DNA of 56,643 nucleotides from positions 1 through 56,643 of the forward strand of contig CAJUST010000014.1 in NCBI GenBank assembly GCA_910589105.1. The letters run 5' to 3'. A model generated the notes under the pieces. The model searched no databases. It was given only the letters and a program-made list of their open reading frames with translations, and was not told the DNA's origin. The translations under genes and the position numbers were made by a program. Shown piece after piece: positions 51,653-56,643 of this stretch. Origin of the DNA: an uncultured Lachnospiraceae bacterium (GTDB lineage: Bacteria; Bacillota; Clostridia; Lachnospirales; Lachnospiraceae). Numbering within the stretch: the first letter of the stretch is position 1; the number at the start of each line of letters is the position of its first letter.

Positions 51653-52075
51653 ATGCCAACATTTAACCAGTTAGTAAGAAAGGGACGTCAGACCTCTATC
51701 AAGAAGTCTACGGCGCCAGCGCTCCAGAAAGGATACAATTCCTTAAAAAAGAGACCAACCGACACTTCTTCACCACAGAAGAGAGGGGTCTGCACAGCAG
51801 TGAAGACAGCTACGCCGAAAAAACCAAATTCCGCTCTTAGAAAAATTGCCAGAGTCCGTCTTTCCAACGGAATCGAAGTGACAAGCTATATTCCGGGTGA
51901 AGGACATAACTTACAGGAGCATAGCGTTGTTTTGATCCGCGGCGGCAGGGTAAAGGATTTACCGGGTACCAGATACCATGTAATCAGAGGTACGCTTGAT
52001 ACGGCCGGAGTTGCTAACAGAAAACAGGCTCGTTCCAAATACGGCGCAAAGAAACCAAAAGACGCTAAGAAATAG
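51653..52075 (+). CDS. rpsL: Ribosomal protein S12
   Basis: 140 aa of the 30S decoding centre, from ATG 51653 (MPTFNQLVRKG) with an ACAGGAGGTG site; an ATG three codons earlier is not favoured. The decoding loop TPKKPNSALRKIARV is present with the lysines where streptomycin resistance mutations map intact, as is GRVKDLPGTRYH. The gene is followed by rpsG after 165 bases. This is the start of the str-type cluster rpsL-rpsG-fusA-tuf. Confidence 0.98.
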   Translation: MPTFNQLVRKGRQTSIKKSTAPALQKGYNSLKKRPTDTSSPQKRGVCTAVKTATPKKPNSALRKIARVRLSNGIEVTSYIPGEGHNLQEHSVVLIRGGRVKDLPGTRYHVIRGTLDTAGVANRKQARSKYGAKKPKDAKK

Positions 52076-52240
52076 GAACAAAAACCAATAGTATCACAAA
52101 CAGATCTAAGGGTTAGTGTTGGGATTATGCTTCACATTATGAAGATATAGAGTTCCGCGCGAAACACATGAAAGGTCATATGTGAGTACCGTTGAATTAA
52201 TCAATGAAAACGAAAAATAATGATTAAGGAGGGAAGTACC

Positions 52241-52711
52241 GTGCCACGTAAAGGACATACTCAGAAAAGAGACGTATTAGCAGATCCAATATACAATAGT
52301 AAAGTCGTTACAAAACTGATCAACAACGTTATGTTGGACGGTAAAAAAGGCGTAGCGCAGAAGATTGTATATGGCGCTTTCACGAAAGTAGAAGAAAAAA
52401 CAGGAAAGCCTGCAATAGAGGTGTTTGAGGAGTGCATGAATAATGTTATGCCGCTTTTAGAAGTAAAAGCAAGACGTATCGGCGGCGCAACTTATCAGGT
52501 GCCAATCGAAGTCAGGCCGGACAGACGTCAGGCTTTGGCGTTACGCTGGCTTGTAGCGTATTCTCGGAAACGGGGCGAGAAAATCATGAAAGACCGCCTT
52601 GCAAATGAGATTATGGACGCTGCAAACAATACAGGCGCGTCTGTAAAGAAGAAAGAAGATATGCATAAGATGGCAGAGGCAAATAAAGCATTTGCGCATT
52701 ACAGATTTTAA
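52241..52711 (+). CDS. rpsG: Ribosomal protein S7
   Basis: 156 aa from a GTG start at 52241 (V/MPRKGHTQKRDVL), fixed by the AAGGAGGG site; the ATG at 52220 would add an unlikely MIKEGST. RPDRRQALALRWLV and the C-terminal KKEDMHKMAEANKAFAHYRF are family signatures. S7 nucleates the 3' domain of 16S rRNA. A 436-base repeat-filled gap separates it from fusA. Confidence 0.97.
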   Translation: MPRKGHTQKRDVLADPIYNSKVVTKLINNVMLDGKKGVAQKIVYGAFTKVEEKTGKPAIEVFEECMNNVMPLLEVKARRIGGATYQVPIEVRPDRRQALALRWLVAYSRKRGEKIMKDRLANEIMDAANNTGASVKKKEDMHKMAEANKAFAHYRF

Positions 52712-52737
52712 TATGCTGTAACGGCTGCTATTATAGA

Positions 52738-53147
52738 CAAGACAGGAAAGGCGCCCCACGCCGCATATGCGGTTGCAGGAAAGCAGCTCATAAAAGCGTA
52801 TTTTATTGGCGCAGGAGAAGCGTTCTGTTTATCCTTGCGTATACAGTATAAAAAGGCGCGTATATGCCGCCTTATGTGGGCAGTGTAAAAATGCGCTGGA
52901 AGGCGCGCATACGCTGCCCTGTGTGGGCAGTGTATCAAGAGGCATCAAATGGCGCACGTATGCCGCCCTGCGTGGGTAGTATATAAAGAATGCGCCGGAA
53001 GGCGCACATACGAGCCCTGTGTGGGCAGTGTATAAAGAGATGCTGGAGGGCGCGCATATGCCGCCCTATGCGGGAAGTAATATAGAAGGCGCCAAAAGGC
53101 GCGTATATGTTACCTTGTGTGGGCAATAAATTAAGGAGGAATATCCC
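52738..53147 (+). repeat. Six-copy 47-50-bp hairpin repeat array between rpsG and fusA
   Basis: Units beginning with AAGGCGCG-like sequence start at 52853, 52900, 52949, 52999, 53047 and 53096, giving spacings of 47 to 50 bases. A more degraded copy lies in 52738-52850. Each has GGCGCGyATATGCC-like and GCCCTGTGTGGGC parts able to form small hairpins, for example AAGGCG / CGCCTT in the first and CTGCCC / GGGCAG in the second. The last unit runs into the fusA ribosome site. This is not a CRISPR array: units vary throughout, with no constant repeat and variable spacer. No gene lies in this stretch. Confidence 0.9.
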
Positions 53148-55265
53148 TTGGCTGGAAGAGAATATCCATTAGAAAGAACAAGGAACATCGGTATTATGGC
53201 GCATATTGATGCTGGTAAGACCACATTGACAGAGCGTATTTTATATTATACCGGTGTAAACTATAAGATTGGTGACACTCACGAAGGCACTGCAACCATG
53301 GACTGGATGGAGCAGGAGCAGGAAAGAGGAATCACAATTACTTCAGCCGCTACGACATGTCATTGGACGCTTCAGGAGAACTGCAAACCAAAAGCAGGCG
53401 CCCTAGAGCATCGCGTCAATATTATTGACACTCCCGGGCATGTTGACTTTACGGTTGAGGTAGAGCGATCGCTTCGTGTATTAGACGGCGCTGTCGGCGT
53501 TTTCTGCGCAAAAGGCGGAGTAGAGCCTCAGTCAGAAAATGTATGGCGTCAGGCTGACACCTATAACGTACCCCGAATGGCATTTATTAACAAAATGGAC
53601 ATTTTGGGCGCAAACTTCTACGGAGCTGTTGATCAAATCCGTACAAGGTTAGGAAAAAATGCAATCATTCTCCAGCTTCCAATTGGAAGTGAAGATGATT
53701 TCAAAGGAATCATCGACTTATTTGAGATGAAAGCGTATATTTATAATGATGATAAAGGCGAAGATGTATCCATAACCGATATTCCGGAGGATATGAAAGA
53801 GGATGCAGAGCTTTATCATACCGAATTGATAGAAAAAGTCTGTGAATTAGATGACGACTTAATGATGCAGTATTTGGAAGGTGAAGAACCTTCTGTAGAA
53901 GATTTGAAAAAGACGCTTAGAACAGGAACTTGTGAATGTACGGCAGTTCCGGTTTGCTGTGGTTCTGCATACCGTAACAAAGGCGTGCAGAAATTATTGG
54001 ATGCGGTATTGGAATATATGCCGGCGCCGACTGACATTCCTGCAATTAAAGGAACTGATTTAGACGGCAATGAAATCGAGAGACGTTCTTCTGATGAAGA
54101 ATCTTTCTCAGCGTTGGCATTCAAAATTATGGCGGATCCATTTGTTGGGAAACTTGCGTTTTTCCGCGTATACTCTGGTACAATGAAGTCCGGTTCCTAT
54201 GTTTTAAATGCGACAAAAGGCAAAAAAGAGCGTGTAGGACGTATTCTTCAGATGCATGCAAATAAAAGACAGGAACTTGACATTGTGTATTCTGGTGACA
54301 TTGCAGCGGCAGTTGGATTTAAGTTTACGGCAACCGGAGACACTATCTGTGACGAGCAGCATCCAGTGATCTTAGAATCCATGGAATTTCCGGAACCGGT
54401 TATTGAGCTTGCGATTGAGCCAAAGACAAAAGCCGGTCAGGGCAAGATGGGTGAAGCGCTCGCAAAACTTGCAGAAGAAGACCCGACTTTCCGCGCGCAT
54501 ACGGATCAGGAAACAGGACAGACAATTATTGCCGGAATGGGAGAACTCCATCTCGAAATTATTGTTGACCGTCTGCTCCGTGAATACAAAGTAGAAGCAA
54601 ATGTAGGCGCGCCGCAGGTTGCTTATAAAGAGACATTTACAAAAGCAGTTGATCAAGAATACAAATATGCAAAACAGTCCGGTGGACGTGGACAGTATGG
54701 ACACTGTAAAGTGCGCTTTGAGCCGATGGATGCGAATGGAGAGGAATTGTTCAAATTTGAATCCGAAGTTGTCGGCGGTACGATTCCGAAGGAATATATT
54801 CCGGCAGTCGGCGAAGGTATTGAGGAAGCGACAAAAGCCGGAACGCTTGGCGGTTTCCCGGTAGTTGGAATCCATGCAGTTGTATATGACGGTTCTTACC
54901 ATGAAGTCGATTCTTCTGAAATGGCATTCCACATTGCAGGTTCTATGGCATTTAAAGAAGCGATGAAGAAAGCGGCTCCTGTACTGCTTGAGCCGATTAT
55001 GAAAGTGGAAGTGACAATGCCGGAAGAATATATGGGTGATGTAATCGGTGACATTAACTCACGGCGTGGACGTATTGAAGGAATGGACGATCTTGGCGGT
55101 GGAAAGATTGTACGCGCATTTGTGCCGCTTGCAGAGATGTTTGGCTATTCCACGGATTTACGTTCCAGAACACAGGGACGCGGTAACTATTCTATGTTCT
55201 TTGAGAAATATGAACCAGTGCCAAAGAGTGTTCAGGAGAAACTGCTTGCTTCCAAAGAAAAATAA
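53148..55265 (+). CDS. fusA: Elongation factor G
   Basis: Translocation GTPase, 705 aa. The start is TTG at 53148, fixed by an AAGGAGG site. The G motifs are AHIDAGKTT (Walker A), DTPGHVDFT, and NKMD. Domains II to V are intact, ending with SRTQGRGNYSMFF. A short Lys/Pro insertion (ENCKPKAGALEH) sits in the G domain. It follows the repeat array and precedes tuf, as in the classic str operon. Confidence 0.98.
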   Translation: MAGREYPLERTRNIGIMAHIDAGKTTLTERILYYTGVNYKIGDTHEGTATMDWMEQEQERGITITSAATTCHWTLQENCKPKAGALEHRVNIIDTPGHVDFTVEVERSLRVLDGAVGVFCAKGGVEPQSENVWRQADTYNVPRMAFINKMDILGANFYGAVDQIRTRLGKNAIILQLPIGSEDDFKGIIDLFEMKAYIYNDDKGEDVSITDIPEDMKEDAELYHTELIEKVCELDDDLMMQYLEGEEPSVEDLKKTLRTGTCECTAVPVCCGSAYRNKGVQKLLDAVLEYMPAPTDIPAIKGTDLDGNEIERRSSDEESFSALAFKIMADPFVGKLAFFRVYSGTMKSGSYVLNATKGKKERVGRILQMHANKRQELDIVYSGDIAAAVGFKFTATGDTICDEQHPVILESMEFPEPVIELAIEPKTKAGQGKMGEALAKLAEEDPTFRAHTDQETGQTIIAGMGELHLEIIVDRLLREYKVEANVGAPQVAYKETFTKAVDQEYKYAKQSGGRGQYGHCKVRFEPMDANGEELFKFESEVVGGTIPKEYIPAVGEGIEEATKAGTLGGFPVVGIHAVVYDGSYHEVDSSEMAFHIAGSMAFKEAMKKAAPVLLEPIMKVEVTMPEEYMGDVIGDINSRRGRIEGMDDLGGGKIVRAFVPLAEMFGYSTDLRSRTQGRGNYSMFFEKYEPVPKSVQEKLLASKEK

Positions 55266-55284
55266 TTTTATTACAGGAAAGAAC

Positions 55285-55313
55285 TTGAAAAACTTGGCAA
55301 TCTCAGATATAAT
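55285..55313 (+). promoter_or_regulatory. Promoter of tuf
   Basis: TTGAAA (55285-55290), 17-base spacer and a perfect TATAAT (55308-55313) in the fusA-tuf gap, so tuf can be transcribed independently of fusA. Confidence 0.78.
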
Positions 55314-55394
55314 CAGAAATAGCCAAAGAATCTTATTTTATAATGAAAACAAGAACTGCCTTTTGGGGCATAAAATTAAGGAGGACGTTTTAAA

Positions 55395-56582
55395 ATGGCA
55401 AAGGCTAAATTTGAAAGAAACAAACCACATTGTAACATCGGAACCATCGGTCACGTAGATCATGGTAAAACTACTTTAACAGCCGCTATCACGAAAGTGC
55501 TTTCTGAAAGAGTTGCTGGTAATACAGCTACAGATTTTGAAAATATTGATAAAGCTCCGGAAGAAAGAGAAAGAGGGATTACAATTTCCACAGCTCACGT
55601 TGAGTACGAAACAGACAAGAGACATTATGCTCACGTTGACTGCCCGGGCCATGCTGACTACGTTAAGAACATGATTACTGGAGCAGCTCAGATGGACGGC
55701 GCTATTCTTGTAGTAGCTGCTACTGACGGCGTTATGGCTCAGACAAAAGAGCATATCTTATTATCCCGTCAGGTAGGCGTGCCATATATCGTTGTATTTA
55801 TGAACAAGTGCGATATGGTAGATGATCCAGAATTATTAGAATTAGTAGAAATGGAAATTACAGAGCAGTTAGAGGAATATGGTTTCAATGACTGCCCGAT
55901 TATTCAGGGTTCTGCGTTAAAAGCTCTTGAAGATCCTCAGGGAGAATGGGGAGACAAAGTTATGGAATTAATGTCAACAGTAGACGATTATATTCCAGAC
56001 CCAGAGCGTGATACAGACAAACCGTTCTTAATGCCAGTCGAAGACGTATTCACAATTACAGGACGTGGAACGGTTGCTACTGGTAGAGTAGAAAGAGGAA
56101 CATTGCACTTAAGCGATGAACTTGAAATCTTAGGCGTAAAAGAAGAAGTTCAGAAGACAGTTGTAACTGGTATCGAAATGTTCCGTAAGATGTTAGACGA
56201 GGCTCAGGCTGGCGATAATATCGGCGCATTGCTTCGTGGTATCAACCGTGATCAGATCGTTCGTGGACAGGTTCTTGCAAAACCGGGTTCCGTTACTTGC
56301 CACAGCAAATTTACGGCTCAGGTTTACGTTTTAACAAAAGATGAAGGTGGACGTCATACTCCTTTCTTCAATAATTATCGTCCGCAGTTCTACTTCAGAA
56401 CAACAGACGTAACAGGCGTTTGCCAGTTACCAAGCGGCACAGAAATGTGCATGCCTGGCGATAACGTAGAGATGACGATTGAGCTGATTCATCCGGTAGC
56501 AATGGAGCAGGGACTTACGTTTGCTATTCGTGAGGGTGGTCGTACTGTAGGTTCAGGCAGGGTTGCTACTATCGTTGAGTAA
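55395..56582 (+). CDS. tuf: Elongation factor Tu
   Basis: 395-aa GTPase delivering aminoacyl-tRNA. GHVDHGKTTL, DCPGHADYV and NKCD motifs, domain II RGTVATGRVERG and domain III are all intact. The ATG has a strong AAGGAGG site seven bases upstream. The first AUG codons are purine-rich, as usual for highly expressed genes. This is the only tuf in view. Confidence 0.98.
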   Translation: MAKAKFERNKPHCNIGTIGHVDHGKTTLTAAITKVLSERVAGNTATDFENIDKAPEERERGITISTAHVEYETDKRHYAHVDCPGHADYVKNMITGAAQMDGAILVVAATDGVMAQTKEHILLSRQVGVPYIVVFMNKCDMVDDPELLELVEMEITEQLEEYGFNDCPIIQGSALKALEDPQGEWGDKVMELMSTVDDYIPDPERDTDKPFLMPVEDVFTITGRGTVATGRVERGTLHLSDELEILGVKEEVQKTVVTGIEMFRKMLDEAQAGDNIGALLRGINRDQIVRGQVLAKPGSVTCHSKFTAQVYVLTKDEGGRHTPFFNNYRPQFYFRTTDVTGVCQLPSGTEMCMPGDNVEMTIELIHPVAMEQGLTFAIREGGRTVGSGRVATIVE

Positions 56583-56624
56583 TCTTTAGATTAGAGCCAA
56601 ATAAGTAAAATAAGCACCGCAATT

Positions 56625-56643
56625 CCTTGAGAAATCAAGGGGT
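56625..56643 (+). terminator. Partial hairpin after tuf, cut by the window end
   Basis: CCTTGA / TCAAGG around GAAA; the right side and any T run are beyond the window. It may be the left part of a larger terminator beginning ACCGCAATT. Confidence 0.4.

Noticed and set aside
52708..53126. Minus-strand open frames through the rpsG-fusA repeats
   Set aside because: They exist because the repeat lacks stops in one frame; there is no ribosome site, and the composition follows the repeat.
52853..53130. CRISPR-like array upstream of fusA
   Set aside because: All parts of each unit are similar and vary gradually; there is no constant direct repeat alternating with unique spacers, and no cas genes are present.

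Overview
The window looks like a chromosomal segment of a Gram-positive, low-to-moderate GC Clostridia member, most likely a Lachnospiraceae relative. This is inferred from gene content and style: strong AGGAGG ribosome sites, frequent TTG and GTG starts, a T-box in front of metG, a PerR-rubrerythrin (reverse type) operon, several PadR/GntR regulator-transporter modules, Ig-like surface proteins, and a canonical rpoBC and str (rpsL-rpsG-fusA-tuf) region. No tRNA, rRNA, CRISPR array, intact insertion sequence or prophage was seen.

Layout. Positions 1-13.4 kb are read almost wholly on the minus strand. They hold a housekeeping run (a 111-aa unknown, coaX, dusB, a 202-aa unknown, greA, lysS), then argF-birA, an SPFH membrane protein, metG behind a Met-specific T-box, a three-gene cluster of unrecognised proteins, and a zinc-ribbon protein. 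At 13.6-16.4 kb a LytTR regulator and LiaF-like membrane protein pair converges on a PadR plus HAAS-FtsW module. At 16.5-18.2 kb lies an AT-rich, decayed stretch with remnants of two D12-class adenine methyltransferases. carB (18.3-21.5 kb) follows, with its own promoter and no carA in view.

From 21.7 to 31.9 kb come perR-rubrerythrin, a DUF6128-like protein, a GNAT acetyltransferase, tadA, a C39-like peptidase, a hemolysin III/PAQR membrane protein, a TrpB2-type orphan tryptophan synthase beta chain, a corrinoid-activation fusion protein and a second PadR/HAAS module. From 32 to 37.5 kb come a YtrA-type GntR-ABC transporter operon, small HTH regulators, an SDR and a eukaryotic-like protein kinase facing an HTH protein. 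From 37.7 to 41 kb are two secreted or surface proteins, followed directly by rpoB-rpoC, another large secreted Ig-like protein, and then rpsL, rpsG, a non-coding repeat array, fusA and tuf.

Main points for a second look: (1) a roughly 48-bp, six-copy hairpin-rich repeat array filling the rpsG-fusA gap; (2) a secreted Ig-like gene wedged between rpoC and rpsL, with the next promoter's -35 inside its terminator loop, and no rplJL upstream of rpoB; (3) a probable PerR box shared between perR-rubrerythrin and the hemolysin III gene; (4) a kinase/HTH convergent pair; (5) a three-gene unrecognised cluster; (6) an in-frame 51/54-bp repeat downstream of birA; (7) dead methyltransferase remnants. No complete new defence or mobile system could be demonstrated from the sequence alone.
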